64,000 bases of DNA from Lachnospiraceae bacterium (GTDB lineage Bacteria > Bacillota > Clostridia > Lachnospirales > Lachnospiraceae). This document shows, in pieces, positions 44,227 through 53,383 of the stretch. The DNA is taken from assembly GCA_022767285.1 (NCBI GenBank), contig JALENY010000006.1, forward strand, positions 1 through 64,000. Reading direction: 5' to 3'. The notes beneath the pieces were generated by a model, which did no database searches, was not told the DNA's origin, and worked only from the letters and a program-made list of their open reading frames with translations. Position 1 is the first letter of the stretch. The number at the start of each line of letters is the position of its first letter. The translations under genes were made by a program, and so were the position numbers.

Positions 44227-44329
44227 GAATAATATGAGTTGGGGTCTAAAGCATTTGACCCCATGATACCTTTGGATTTTTCATGCAAGCATGAAAATCA
44301 TGGCCTTTTGTCCCTGGCATCATAATATG
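44227..44329 (+). repeat. Dispersed two-hairpin repeat, copy B (full length)
   Basis: GGGGTC-TAAAGCATTT-GACCCC forms hairpin 1. Hairpin 2 runs from CCATGATACC through GATTTTTCATGC-AA-GCATGAAAATC to CTGGCATCATAATATG. The apical pairs differ from copies A and C but still pair with each other. Confidence 0.88.
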
Positions 44330-44356
44330 TTAACAAGTGAATAAATGAAGTGGAAA

Positions 44357-44398
44357 CAGACATGACAGTTGGAAGAAATTTCGTCATGTCTGTTTTTT
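44357..44398 (+). terminator. Terminator upstream of adhE
   Basis: CAGACATGAC/GTCATGTCTG form a perfect 10-bp stem followed by six T residues. Confidence 0.88.
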
Positions 44399-44439
44399 CG
44401 TGAAAAACAGGTACAATGAAACAAAAAATAAAAAAGGTA

Positions 44440-44457
44440 TTGACAAATAATTAACAA
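44440..44457. promoter_or_regulatory. Candidate Rex operator at adhE
   Basis: TTGACAAATAATTAACAA fits the Rex consensus TTGTTAA-N4-TTAACAA with two mismatches and overlaps the -35 box. A weaker second site lies at 44487-44504 (ending TTAACAA). adhE is a standard target of the NADH-sensing repressor Rex in Firmicutes. Confidence 0.65.
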
Positions 44458-44468
44458 TGTAGTATTCT
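44440..44468 (+). promoter_or_regulatory. adhE promoter
   Basis: TTGACA (44440-44445), 17 bp, TATTCT (44463-44468). Confidence 0.7.
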
Positions 44469-44536
44469 GGGAATGTCAAAAAATTAACGATAAAATTTTA
44501 ACAAAGAAGAACCGTTAATCAAAGGAGGAGAGAATT

Positions 44537-47170
44537 ATGGAAAAAAGAGAGAATGCCATTCCTACAATCGTTGACAGTCCGGAAGCTCTTGCTGCTAAGA
44601 TGGCTGCTATGAGAGAGGCCCAGAAAGAATTTGCCGCTTACACACAGGAGCAGGTAGACAAAATTTTCCGGGCAGCAGCCATGGCTGCAAATCATAGCCG
44701 CATTCCGCTGGCGAAAATGGCGGTGGAAGAAACCGGTATGGGTATTGTGGAAGATAAAGTCATCAAGAACCATTATGCTGCCGAGTACATCTACAATGCA
44801 TACCGCAACGAGAAGACTTGTGGTGTTATAGAAGAAAACAAAGCCTATGGTACAAAGGTCATTGCAGAACCTCTGGGACTGATCGCAGCGGTCATTCCGA
44901 CTACAAATCCTACTTCCACGGCTATATTCAAAACCCTGATCAGTTTAAAAACGAGAAATGCGATCATCATCAGCCCACATCCGAGGGCAAAAAAGAGTAC
45001 CATTGAAGCTGCAAAAATTGTGTTGGAAGCGGCGGTAAAAGCAGGTGCCCCGGAAAATATCATCGGATGGATCGACGTCCCCTCCCTGGAACTGACCAAT
45101 GATGTCATGAAAAATGCAGATGTTATTCTCGCCACCGGCGGTCCGGGTATGGTAAAGGCAGCGTATTCGTCCGGAAAACCGGCACTGGGTGTAGGCGCAG
45201 GAAACACACCGGTTATCATCGATGATTCCGCAGATATCAAAATGGCAGTCAGCTCCATCATTCACTCTAAAACCTTTGACAATGGTATGATCTGTGCTTC
45301 GGAACAGTCGGTCACTGTTCTGAAGGGCATATATAATGAAGTAAAAAAAGAATTTGCAGACAGAGGATGCTATTTCCTTCAGGGAGATGAGCTGGACAAA
45401 GTCCGCAAGACCATTCTGGTCAACGGCGCTTTGAATGCAAAAATCGTTGGTCAGAGCGCTTACACCATTGCTAAGCTTGCAGGTGTGACCGTTCCGGAAA
45501 CAACAAAAATTCTGATCGGGGAAGTGGAATCTGTAGACATCAGCGAAGAATTTGCCCATGAAAAATTGTCCCCGGTACTGGCTATGTACAAGGCGGAAGA
45601 TTTTGAAGATGCCCTTGTAAAAGCGGAGCGCCTTGTGGCAGACGGAGGATACGGCCACACCTCTTCTCTGTACATCAATACCGCAGAAACTGAGAAAATG
45701 GCAAAACATGCAGCTGCCATGAAGACCTGCCGTATCGTAATCAACACACCTTCCTCCCACGGCGGAATCGGTGATCTGTACAATTTCAATGTGGCTCCGT
45801 CCCTCACACTGGGATGCGGTTCCTGGGGCGGCAACTCCGTATCTCAGAACGTTGGCATCAAACATCTGTTAAACTACAAGACCGTAGCCGAAAGGAGAGA
45901 AAATATGCTCTGGTTCAGAACCCCGGAAAAAGTATACTTTAAACGAGGCTGTATGCCGGTTGCCCTGGATGAGCTTGGTACTGTGATGGGTAAAAAGAAA
46001 GCGTTTATCGTAACCGATACATTCTTATATAAGAACGGTTATACAAAGCCGATTGAAGAAAAACTGGATGCCATGGGAATTCAGCATACCTGCTTCTACA
46101 ACGTGGCTCCGGATCCGACACTTGGCTGTGCAAAAGAAGGAACAGCAGCCATGAATGCTTTCCAGCCGGACTGCATCATTGCACTTGGCGGCGGTTCTGC
46201 CATGGATGCGGCAAAAATCATGTGGGTTATGTATGAACATCCGGATGTAAACTTCTATGATCTGGCTATGGACTTTATGGATATCAGAAAGAGAATATAC
46301 ACCTTCCCGAAGATGGGCGAGAAAGCATACTTTGTAGCTATTCCAACTTCTGCAGGAACAGGTTCTGAGGTAACTCCTTTTGCAATCATAACTGACGAAA
46401 ACAGTGGTGTCAAATATCCGCTGGCTGACTATGAACTGATGCCGAACATGGCAATCGTGGATGCGGACAATATGATGAACGCGCCGAAAGGCCTGACCAG
46501 CGCATCCGGTATTGATGTTTTGACGCATGCATTTGAGGCGTATGTTTCCATCATGGCTACCGACTACACAGACGGAATGGCTCTGAAAGCAATTAAAAAT
46601 GTATTCCATTATCTTCCTGCTGCATACGAAAAGGGAGCGGCAGATCCGATTGCTAGAGAAAAAATGGCCGATGCAGCATGTATGGCAGGTATGGCGTTTG
46701 CCAATGCATTCCTTGGTATAAATCATTCTCTGGCACACAAACTGGGTGCATTTCATCACTTGCCGCATGGTGTGGCAAACGCACTGGTATTAACAGAGGT
46801 TATGCGCTTTAACGCAGCACATGTACCGACTAAGATGGGAACTTTCTCACAGTATCAGTATCCGCACGCTCTGGAACGATATGTGGAAATTGCTCATTAT
46901 ATGGGCATTGTTGGAAAAGACGATCAGGATACCTTCGAGAAACTGATTCAGAAAGTGGAAGAACTGAAAGCGACTATCGGTATCAAAAAGACCATCAAAG
47001 ACTATGGCGTAGACGAAAAATACTTCCTGGATACGCTGGATGACATGGTGGAGCAGGCATTTGACGATCAGTGTACCGGAGCAAATCCACGCTACCCGCT
47101 GATGAAAGAGATGAAAGAAATTTATCTTAAGGCTTACTACGGGGCTGACGTGAATAACGATAAATTGTGA
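44537..47170 (+). CDS. adhE: Bifunctional acetaldehyde-CoA/alcohol dehydrogenase
   Basis: This 877-aa fermentative enzyme reduces acetyl-CoA to ethanol with two NADH. The N-terminal aldehyde dehydrogenase domain (about 1-440) has IPTTNPTSTAIFKTLISLK and the catalytic Cys in GMICASEQS (C253). The C-terminal iron-dependent alcohol dehydrogenase (about 455-877) has GGGSAMDAAKIMWV and the metal-binding NHSLAHKLGAFHHLPHG. The length matches the family, so both halves are complete. A strong RBS (AAAGGAGGAG) and a Rex-like operator precede it. Confidence 0.97.
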   Translation: MEKRENAIPTIVDSPEALAAKMAAMREAQKEFAAYTQEQVDKIFRAAAMAANHSRIPLAKMAVEETGMGIVEDKVIKNHYAAEYIYNAYRNEKTCGVIEENKAYGTKVIAEPLGLIAAVIPTTNPTSTAIFKTLISLKTRNAIIISPHPRAKKSTIEAAKIVLEAAVKAGAPENIIGWIDVPSLELTNDVMKNADVILATGGPGMVKAAYSSGKPALGVGAGNTPVIIDDSADIKMAVSSIIHSKTFDNGMICASEQSVTVLKGIYNEVKKEFADRGCYFLQGDELDKVRKTILVNGALNAKIVGQSAYTIAKLAGVTVPETTKILIGEVESVDISEEFAHEKLSPVLAMYKAEDFEDALVKAERLVADGGYGHTSSLYINTAETEKMAKHAAAMKTCRIVINTPSSHGGIGDLYNFNVAPSLTLGCGSWGGNSVSQNVGIKHLLNYKTVAERRENMLWFRTPEKVYFKRGCMPVALDELGTVMGKKKAFIVTDTFLYKNGYTKPIEEKLDAMGIQHTCFYNVAPDPTLGCAKEGTAAMNAFQPDCIIALGGGSAMDAAKIMWVMYEHPDVNFYDLAMDFMDIRKRIYTFPKMGEKAYFVAIPTSAGTGSEVTPFAIITDENSGVKYPLADYELMPNMAIVDADNMMNAPKGLTSASGIDVLTHAFEAYVSIMATDYTDGMALKAIKNVFHYLPAAYEKGAADPIAREKMADAACMAGMAFANAFLGINHSLAHKLGAFHHLPHGVANALVLTEVMRFNAAHVPTKMGTFSQYQYPHALERYVEIAHYMGIVGKDDQDTFEKLIQKVEELKATIGIKKTIKDYGVDEKYFLDTLDDMVEQAFDDQCTGANPRYPLMKEMKEIYLKAYYGADVNNDKL

Positions 47171-47229
47171 TACCGCTCCGTCACCATATTCTGAGTAGTT
47201 TGAAAATATTATAGCAGGAGGTTAATCGT

Positions 47230-47982
47230 ATGAATGTGACAGAAAAAGATATTCTGGTAAAACGTGATAATAAAATTGTATATAGAGTGGGTGATGAGAC
47301 GGTGAAAGTATTTGCCGAGACTCATCCCAAAGCCAATATTTTTAACGAAGCCCTGAACCAGGCCCGTGTAGAGACCACCGGGCTTCCGATTCCGGCAGTA
47401 AAACGTGTGACGAATGTGAATGGAAAATGGGCAGTAGCGGTGGAATACATAGAAGGAAAAACCCTTGAGGAAATCATGCGGAAAGACCCGGAAAACATGC
47501 AGAAATACATGGAACAGTTTGTGGACATTCAGATGGAAATTCACAGCAAGCGCGTACCGCTTCTGAACCGTCTGAAAGATAAATTGGTGCGCCAGATTAA
47601 TGCCACTGAGCTGGATGCCACCACCCGCTATGAACTGATGACCCGTCTGGATGGTATGCCGAAGCATTTGAAGCTCTGCCACGGTGACTTTGTACCCAGC
47701 AATGTTGTGATCAGACCGGACGGAACCTATGCCATTCTCGACTGGCCCCATGCCACGCAGGGAAATGCCAGTGCAGATGCGGCAAACACCTATCTGATGT
47801 TTGCTCTTGAGGATGAGAAGACCGCTAAATTGTATTTGGATATCTTCAGCAAAAAGACAGATACAGCAAAACAGTATATTCAGCAGTGGATGCCTATTGT
47901 AGCAGCTGCGTGGCTTGCAAAATGCAAACCGGAACAGAAAGAGTTTCTGATGCAGTGGACAGATGTGATTGAGTTTCAGTAA
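47230..47982 (+). CDS. APH/ChoK-family phosphotransferase
   Basis: This 250-aa small-molecule kinase has a protein-kinase-like fold. It carries VAVEYIEGKTLEEI (hinge), the catalytic loop CHGDFVPSNVVIRPD and the metal-binding ILDWPHATQGN. Related enzymes phosphorylate sugars, choline, aminoglycosides or fructosamines; the substrate cannot be read. It follows adhE by 59 bp and may be co-transcribed, ending at a bidirectional terminator shared with typA. Confidence 0.85.
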   Translation: MNVTEKDILVKRDNKIVYRVGDETVKVFAETHPKANIFNEALNQARVETTGLPIPAVKRVTNVNGKWAVAVEYIEGKTLEEIMRKDPENMQKYMEQFVDIQMEIHSKRVPLLNRLKDKLVRQINATELDATTRYELMTRLDGMPKHLKLCHGDFVPSNVVIRPDGTYAILDWPHATQGNASADAANTYLMFALEDEKTAKLYLDIFSKKTDTAKQYIQQWMPIVAAAWLAKCKPEQKEFLMQWTDVIEFQ

Positions 47983-48042
47983 AATATTTTTCGGTTATAT
48001 GCAGCAAATACTGCCTGTAAAGTAAATCAGTTCCCTCTCATA

Positions 48043-48090
48043 AAAGAAGAACCTGTCACAGACTTAATTCTGATGGCAGGTTCTTTCTTC
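48043..48090. terminator. Bidirectional terminator between the kinase and typA
   Basis: AAGAAGAACCTGTCA pairs with TGGCAGGTTCTTTCTT across a 14-nt loop, with T-rich tracts on both strands. Confidence 0.85.
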
Positions 48091-48110
48091 ATATAATATA
48101 TTACTCTTTT

Positions 48111-49937
48111 TTATTTCATATTCTCGCGTTTTCTCATTTTTGCATCCAGCGTTTTTTTGCGGATACGCAGACTCTTCGGTGTGATCTCCAAAAGCTCATC
48201 CTTATCGATAAATTCCAGCGCCTGTTCCAGACTTAAGATCTTTGGCGGAACCAGCTTCAGCGCTTCGTCTGCGGAAGAGGAACGGGTGTTGGTCAGGTGC
48301 TTTGTCTTGCAGACATTTAGTTCAATGTCTTCTGCTTTTCCGTTCTGCCCGATGACCATGCCGGCGTAAACTCTTTCGCCCGGTCCGATGAACAAAGTAC
48401 CGCGGTCCTGGGCGGAGAAGAGCCCATAGGTTACGGCCTCACCGGATTCAAATGCGATCAGGGACCCCTGTTTCCGGTAGCTCATGTCGCCTTTGTACGG
48501 TGCATAGCCGTCATAGGTAGTATTCAGCACACCGGTTCCTTTTGTGATGGTCATGAACTCACCGCGGAATCCAATCAGGCCTCTGGCGGGAATGGAGAAC
48601 TCCAGGCGGGAAGTTCCGTCGCTTCCGAGGCTCATGCCCTGCAGTTCGCCTTTTCGCTCGCTGAGTTTGTTGATCACGGTACCGGAGAATTCTTCATCCA
48701 CGTCCACATAAGCGATTTCCATAGGTTCCAGACGTTTGCCGCGCTCATCTTCTTTGTAGAGAACTTCAGCCTTGCTGACAGCGAATTCATAGCCCTCACG
48801 GCGCATATTCTCGATCAAAACGGACAGATGCAGCTCGCCGCGGCCTGATACTTTGAGGCACTCCGGTGTGTCTGTATCCTCCACTCGAAGGCTGACATCG
48901 GTGTTGAGCTCACGGTAGAGACGGTCACGCAGGTGACGTGAGGTAACATATTTGCCCTCCTGACCGGCCAGCGGGCTGTCATTTACCATAAAATGCATGG
49001 CGATGGTAGGCTCGGAAATTTTCTGGAAGGGAATGGGCTCCGGATTTTCCGGGCTGCAGAGGGTATCTCCGATATGGATGTCTGTGATGCCGGAGATAGC
49101 CACGATAGAACCAATCTCTGCTTTTGTCACATCTTTTTTCTCAAGACCTTCAAATTCATATAATTTGCTGATTTTTACCTTTTTCTGTTTTTCTGGTTCA
49201 TGTTCGTTTACCAGCATCAATTCCTGGTTAACGGCGATGGAACCATTATCAACTTTTCCGACGCCGATACGGCCGACATATTCATTGTAATCGATGGTGC
49301 TGATCAGAACCTGAGTACCGGCTTCCGGGTCGCCTTCCGGTGCGGGAATATGCTCCAGGATCGCATCAAACAGCGGGATCATATTTTTCGGTTCGTCGCC
49401 GAGATCTGCTATGGCATAGCCGGCTTTTGCGGAGGCAAAGAGGAAGGGACAGTCCAGCTGGCGATCGGAAGCATCCAGATCCATCAACAGTTCCAGGACT
49501 TCATCTACCACTTCTTCCGGACGGGCCTCCGGACGGTCAATTTTGTTGACGCAGACAATAACATCGAGATCCAGCTCCAGGGCTTTTTTCAGAACAAATT
49601 TTGTCTGCGGCATGGCACCTTCAAAGGCATCGACCACGAGGATAACGCCGTTTACCATTTTGAGGACACGTTCCACCTCACCGCCGAAATCGGCATGGCC
49701 GGGGGTATCGATAATATTAATTTTTACATCTTTATATGTTACGGCTGTATTTTTGGAAAGAATGGTAATGCCGCGCTCACGTTCGATGTCGTTTGAATCC
49801 ATGACACGTTCCTGCACTTCCTGATTGGCACGAAATACACCGCTCTGTTTTAACAGCTCATCGACCAGGGTTGTTTTGCCGTGGTCAACGTGCGCGATGA
49901 TGGCCACATTACGGATATCTTCTCTCTTTGTTTTCAT
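48111..49937 (-). CDS. typA: Ribosome-associated GTPase TypA/BipA
   Basis: This translational GTPase of 608 aa from ATG 49937 has AGAGGA 8 nt upstream; an open frame reaches 49976. The G domain has NVAIIAHVDHGKTTLVDELL, ERGITILSKNTAV, DTPGHADFGGEVER and the NKID motif. EF-G-like domains III and V and the BipA-specific C-terminal domain follow (ALEFIDKDELLEITPKSLRI). It acts on the ribosome in 50S assembly, particularly under cold or stress. Confidence 0.96.
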   Translation of the reverse strand: MKTKREDIRNVAIIAHVDHGKTTLVDELLKQSGVFRANQEVQERVMDSNDIERERGITILSKNTAVTYKDVKINIIDTPGHADFGGEVERVLKMVNGVILVVDAFEGAMPQTKFVLKKALELDLDVIVCVNKIDRPEARPEEVVDEVLELLMDLDASDRQLDCPFLFASAKAGYAIADLGDEPKNMIPLFDAILEHIPAPEGDPEAGTQVLISTIDYNEYVGRIGVGKVDNGSIAVNQELMLVNEHEPEKQKKVKISKLYEFEGLEKKDVTKAEIGSIVAISGITDIHIGDTLCSPENPEPIPFQKISEPTIAMHFMVNDSPLAGQEGKYVTSRHLRDRLYRELNTDVSLRVEDTDTPECLKVSGRGELHLSVLIENMRREGYEFAVSKAEVLYKEDERGKRLEPMEIAYVDVDEEFSGTVINKLSERKGELQGMSLGSDGTSRLEFSIPARGLIGFRGEFMTITKGTGVLNTTYDGYAPYKGDMSYRKQGSLIAFESGEAVTYGLFSAQDRGTLFIGPGERVYAGMVIGQNGKAEDIELNVCKTKHLTNTRSSSADEALKLVPPKILSLEQALEFIDKDELLEITPKSLRIRKKTLDAKMRKRENMK

Positions 49938-50159
49938 AATAAATTCCTCTCGAGTTGATTTTTTATATCGCTTCATATTATATCTCTATTATTAACGCAA
50001 GAAATTATATCACTTTGTTTCTTTACATGCAATCCGTCAGAATCAAAAAAAGTTGAGATTTAAGCTGAAATAAAAATAGAATTTACAGTTCTAAAGATTT
50101 TTATGTATGCATAGAATAATAAAGTCAAAATACCGGGAAGAGAAAGGTGGAACACAATT

Positions 50160-50786
50160 ATGTCAGATAAGATTATCGAAAACAATCAGGTATCCGTAAT
50201 GGGGAAAATTGCATCACAGTTTACATTCAGTCATCAGGTCTTTGGGGAGGGATTTTATACTGTTGATCTGCTTGTAAAAAGATTAAGCGATTCGGAGGAT
50301 CTCATACCGCTTATGGTATCGGAGCGCCTCCTGGATGTGACGCAGGATTACGAGGGGGAATATATTCAGGTTGAGGGGCAGTTTCGGTCGTACAACCGAC
50401 ACGATGAGAAGAAAAACAGGCTGGTACTGTCTGTGTTTGTAAGGGAACTGAGTTTTGTGGAAGAAGAGGATGATTCCATAAAAACAAACCAGATTTTCCT
50501 GGACGGTTACATATGCAAACCGCCTGTCTATCGAAAAACACCATTGGGAAGAGAAATCGCGGATCTGCTGATCGCAGTCAACAGACCTTATGGAAAATCA
50601 GATTACATTCCGTGCATCTGTTGGGGGCGTAATGCCCGTTATGCGTCGGCATTTGCTGTGGGTGGGCACATTCTGATCTGGGGACGGATTCAGTCCCGGG
50701 AGTACATGAAGCGCCTAAGTGAGACAGAAGCAGAGAAACGCATTGCATATGAGGTGTCGGTGAGCAAATTGGAGTATGTGGATTAG
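50160..50786 (+). CDS. Tandem OB-fold single-stranded-DNA-binding-like protein
   Basis: This 208-aa protein appears to have two consecutive OB folds. The first (about 8-100) starts NNQVSVMGKIASQFTFSHQV and includes EYIQVEGQFRSYN. The second (about 108-207) starts TNQIFLDGYICKPPVYRKTP and includes IPCICWGRNARYASAF and GGHILIWGRIQSREY, the latter clearly SSB-like. The acidic C-terminal tip of canonical SSB is absent. The function could be SSB-like or PriB-like; it stands alone behind its own RBS. Confidence 0.7.
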   Translation: MSDKIIENNQVSVMGKIASQFTFSHQVFGEGFYTVDLLVKRLSDSEDLIPLMVSERLLDVTQDYEGEYIQVEGQFRSYNRHDEKKNRLVLSVFVRELSFVEEEDDSIKTNQIFLDGYICKPPVYRKTPLGREIADLLIAVNRPYGKSDYIPCICWGRNARYASAFAVGGHILIWGRIQSREYMKRLSETEAEKRIAYEVSVSKLEYVD

Positions 50787-50904
50787 TCGGGCCGTGCGAA
50801 AATGTCGTTGGTGAAATGGGCTGCTCACAGTTCCGCAGCGGGCATGGCGCGGTGCAAGAAGAGAAATCCTTGAGCACGTAAAAAACCTGTGCCATACTTT
50901 ATTT

Positions 50905-51243
50905 ATGGCAAAAGAAAAAGATGTAAAAACAAACGTTATGCGCATTCTGGACAAAAATAAGGTATCCTACGAAGCGTTCTCCTATGAAGTTGACGAGTTT
51001 GTGGATGGCATTCACTGCGCCGATGCAATCGGAGCACCCCACGATCAGTCCTTCAAAGCATTGGCGGCTCAGGGAAAGAGCAAAGAATACTATGTCTTTG
51101 TGCTTCCCATCGATAAGGAGGTTCGTTTAAAAACAGCAGCAAAGGCCGTCGGAGAAAAATCGGTTCTACGGTAAAATTAATTAAATCCAGGTGAACTGGC
51201 AAAGCTCTGCCGGGGTACATTTGATGAAATATGCGAATCGTGA
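50905..51243 (+). pseudogene. Broken YbaK/EbsC-type aminoacyl-tRNA deacylase
   Basis: The first 88 residues match the N-terminal half of Cys-tRNA(Pro) deacylases (MAKEKDVKTNVMRILDK, KSKEYYVFVLPIDKEV, AAKAVGEKSV). Two in-frame stops at 51172 and 51178 follow. The family's C-terminus (LNPGELAKLCRGTFDEICES) then continues in the same frame to a stop at 51241. About 50 central residues expected between these parts are missing, so an internal deletion with stops at the junction destroyed the gene. Intact members have about 160 aa. Confidence 0.85.
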
Positions 51244-51250
51244 ATGAGAA

Positions 51251-51288
51251 AAACTGCTGTGTAATCGATTGAGATTACACAGCAGTTT
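51251..51288 (+). terminator. Perfect 16-bp hairpin after the broken deacylase
   Basis: AAACTGCTGTGTAATC pairs perfectly with GATTACACAGCAGTTT around a 6-nt loop. The T-run is short (TTTCC). Confidence 0.7.
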
Positions 51289-51323
51289 CCTGCTATAATG
51301 ACTTGAGAGATTCTTTTTAGTGG

Positions 51324-51352
51324 TTGACAATCGATTTTAATGGTGATATAGT
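51324..51352 (+). promoter_or_regulatory. dapA promoter
   Basis: TTGACA (51324-51329), 17 bp, TATAGT (51347-51352), directly upstream of the lysine riboswitch. Confidence 0.8.
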
Positions 51353-51360
51353 AATCACAA

Positions 51361-51594
51361 ATTAGTTGATAGAGGTTGCACCTAATAAGAGTACAGTTTC
51401 GGATGCGTCAGGCGCAGGAGAAGAGACGGGAAAGGAGCGGGTGCCGAAAGGTCACGATCCCTGAAGTCGTGATGCTTGGGGATATGGTGAAGAATCATAT
51501 AACTGTCATCGAAAGATGGGGCGCTATCCGGGTAATACGATCCAGATGATAACAGGATTCTAGAGAGGGCGAACCATTGGTTTGCCTTTCTTTT
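51361..51594 (+). promoter_or_regulatory. Lysine riboswitch (L box) with terminator
   Basis: The leader carries the L-box hallmarks GATAGAGGTTGCACC, then AAGAGTA, then GGGAAAGGAGCGGGTGCCGA, and ends in a terminator (GGGCGAAC, loop CATTG, GTTTGCCT, then TTTCTTTT at 51564-51594). Lysine binding should favour the terminator and switch off dapA-dapB, the first steps of the lysine/diaminopimelate branch. The class is assigned from these conserved segments by eye. Confidence 0.9.
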
Positions 51595-51629
51595 ATGAAA
51601 GAAAATAGTATTTAAGGAGGAAAACAATA

Positions 51630-52514
51630 ATGTCTATTTTTACTGGAGCAGCAGTAGCGATTGTCACACCTATGACAGAAGATTTAAAGATTAATTTTGA
51701 TAAGTTGGGAGAATTAATTGAGGAGCAGATTGCCGGAGGAACCGATGCCATTGTTATCTGTGGAACAACCGGTGAATCATCTACTTTATCCCATGGGGAG
51801 CATCTTGCAGCAATTAAATATGCTATTGATAAAGTAGCAAAACGTGTTCCGGTTATCGCAGGAACCGGTTCAAACGCCACGGATACAGCTATCATGCTGT
51901 CAACCGAAGCTGAGAGCTATGGCGCAGATGCTGTTCTTTTGGTTACTCCCTACTATAATAAAGCAACACAGAATGGTCTGATTCAGCATTTTACCGCAAT
52001 TGCAAATTCCATTTCCATTCCGGTCATCCTGTACAATGTGCCCAGCAGAACCGGCTGCAACATCCTTCCGGAGACAGCAGTTGCCCTGGCGAAAAATGTT
52101 AAAAATATTGTAGCAATCAAGGAAGCGTCCGGAAATATTTCTCAGGTAGCAAAACTGATGCAGCTGGCAGACGGATGTATCGAACTTTATTCCGGAAACG
52201 ATGATCAGATCGTGCCGATTTTGTCCCTTGGCGGAAAAGGTGTTATTTCTGTCCTTTCCAATGTGGCACCGAAAGAAACACATGATATTGTAGCGAAATT
52301 TATGGAAGGTGATGTAAAGGGAAGCTGCGAACTTCAGCTGAAAGCGATTCCGCTGGTAGATGCACTGTTCTGTGAAGTCAATCCGATTCCGGTAAAAGCT
52401 GCGCTGAACCTGCAGGGCAAAAATGTAGGATTGCCGAGACTGCCCCTTACGGATATGGAGCCTCAGAATAAAGAAAAGCTGAAAAAAGCGATGGAAGAGT
52501 TTGGCGTTTTATAA
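51630..52514 (+). CDS. dapA: 4-hydroxy-tetrahydrodipicolinate synthase
   Basis: DapA condenses pyruvate with aspartate semialdehyde, the committed step to diaminopimelate and lysine. The 294-aa TIM barrel has the pyruvate-site CGTTGESSTLSHGEH, the catalytic Tyr in ILYNVPSRTG and the Schiff-base Lys in NIVAIKEASGN. It sits directly behind a lysine riboswitch, which supports biosynthetic DapA over a catabolic NanA-like paralog. dapB follows after 18 bp. Confidence 0.96.
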   Translation: MSIFTGAAVAIVTPMTEDLKINFDKLGELIEEQIAGGTDAIVICGTTGESSTLSHGEHLAAIKYAIDKVAKRVPVIAGTGSNATDTAIMLSTEAESYGADAVLLVTPYYNKATQNGLIQHFTAIANSISIPVILYNVPSRTGCNILPETAVALAKNVKNIVAIKEASGNISQVAKLMQLADGCIELYSGNDDQIVPILSLGGKGVISVLSNVAPKETHDIVAKFMEGDVKGSCELQLKAIPLVDALFCEVNPIPVKAALNLQGKNVGLPRLPLTDMEPQNKEKLKKAMEEFGVL

Positions 52515-52532
52515 TAAGAAAAGAGGGTACCA

Positions 52533-53288
52533 ATGGTAAAATTAATTATGCATGGCTGTAACGGCCATATGGGACAGGTGATTTCCGGCCTGGTAAAAGA
52601 TGATCCGGATGTGGAAATCGTGGCAGGAATTGACGTAGTAGACAACCGCGACAATGGTTATCCTGTGTTTACAGATATTTTTGCATGTGACGTGGAAGCA
52701 GATGCAATGATTGATTTTTCATCATTCAAAGCAGTGGATAACGTACTTACATACTGCGCCGGAAAAAAACTTCCGCTGGTACTGTGTACCACAGGTCTTA
52801 CGGAGGAGCAGCTGAAACAGGTAAAGGAGACCAGCAGCAAAGTTGCGGTTCTTCGTTCTGCAAACATGTCTCTGGGAATCAATACTTTATTAAAACTGAT
52901 TCAGGACGCGGCAAAAGTTCTGGCAACAGCCGGTTTTGATATGGAAATTGTGGAAAAACATCATAAATTAAAATGTGATGCACCCAGTGGAACGGCACTT
53001 GCACTGGCTGACAGCTTAAATGAAGCGATGGATCACCAATATCATTATGTGTTTGACCGGAGCCAGCGCCATGAGAAGCGCGATGCAAAAGAAATCGGCG
53101 TATCTGCCGTGCGCGGCGGTACCATTGTGGGAGATCATGATGTGATTTTTGCAGGCCCGGACGAAGTGATCACTTTTTCCCACCAGGCATATTCCAAAAG
53201 CGTATTTGGAAAGGGTGCAGTGGAAGCTGCAAAATTCCTTGCGGGGAAACCGGCGGGCATGTATGACATGTCAGATGTGATCGGATGA
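52533..53288 (+). CDS. dapB: 4-hydroxy-tetrahydrodipicolinate reductase
   Basis: DapB reduces the DapA product with NAD(P)H. The 251-aa protein has the Rossmann start KLIMHGCNGHMGQVISGL, the catalytic signature EIVEKHHKLKCDAPSGTALA (His-His and Lys) and a C-terminal FSHQAYSKSVFGKGAVEAA. It is co-transcribed with dapA under the lysine riboswitch. Confidence 0.96.
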   Translation: MVKLIMHGCNGHMGQVISGLVKDDPDVEIVAGIDVVDNRDNGYPVFTDIFACDVEADAMIDFSSFKAVDNVLTYCAGKKLPLVLCTTGLTEEQLKQVKETSSKVAVLRSANMSLGINTLLKLIQDAAKVLATAGFDMEIVEKHHKLKCDAPSGTALALADSLNEAMDHQYHYVFDRSQRHEKRDAKEIGVSAVRGGTIVGDHDVIFAGPDEVITFSHQAYSKSVFGKGAVEAAKFLAGKPAGMYDMSDVIG

Positions 53289-53383
53289 TTTTGATTCAGA
53301 TGTCAAAAGACAATCATTCATTTTGAATAAAAATAAAAAAACGGCGCACATTACTATTACAACTATTTCAAAGGAGGCTTATT

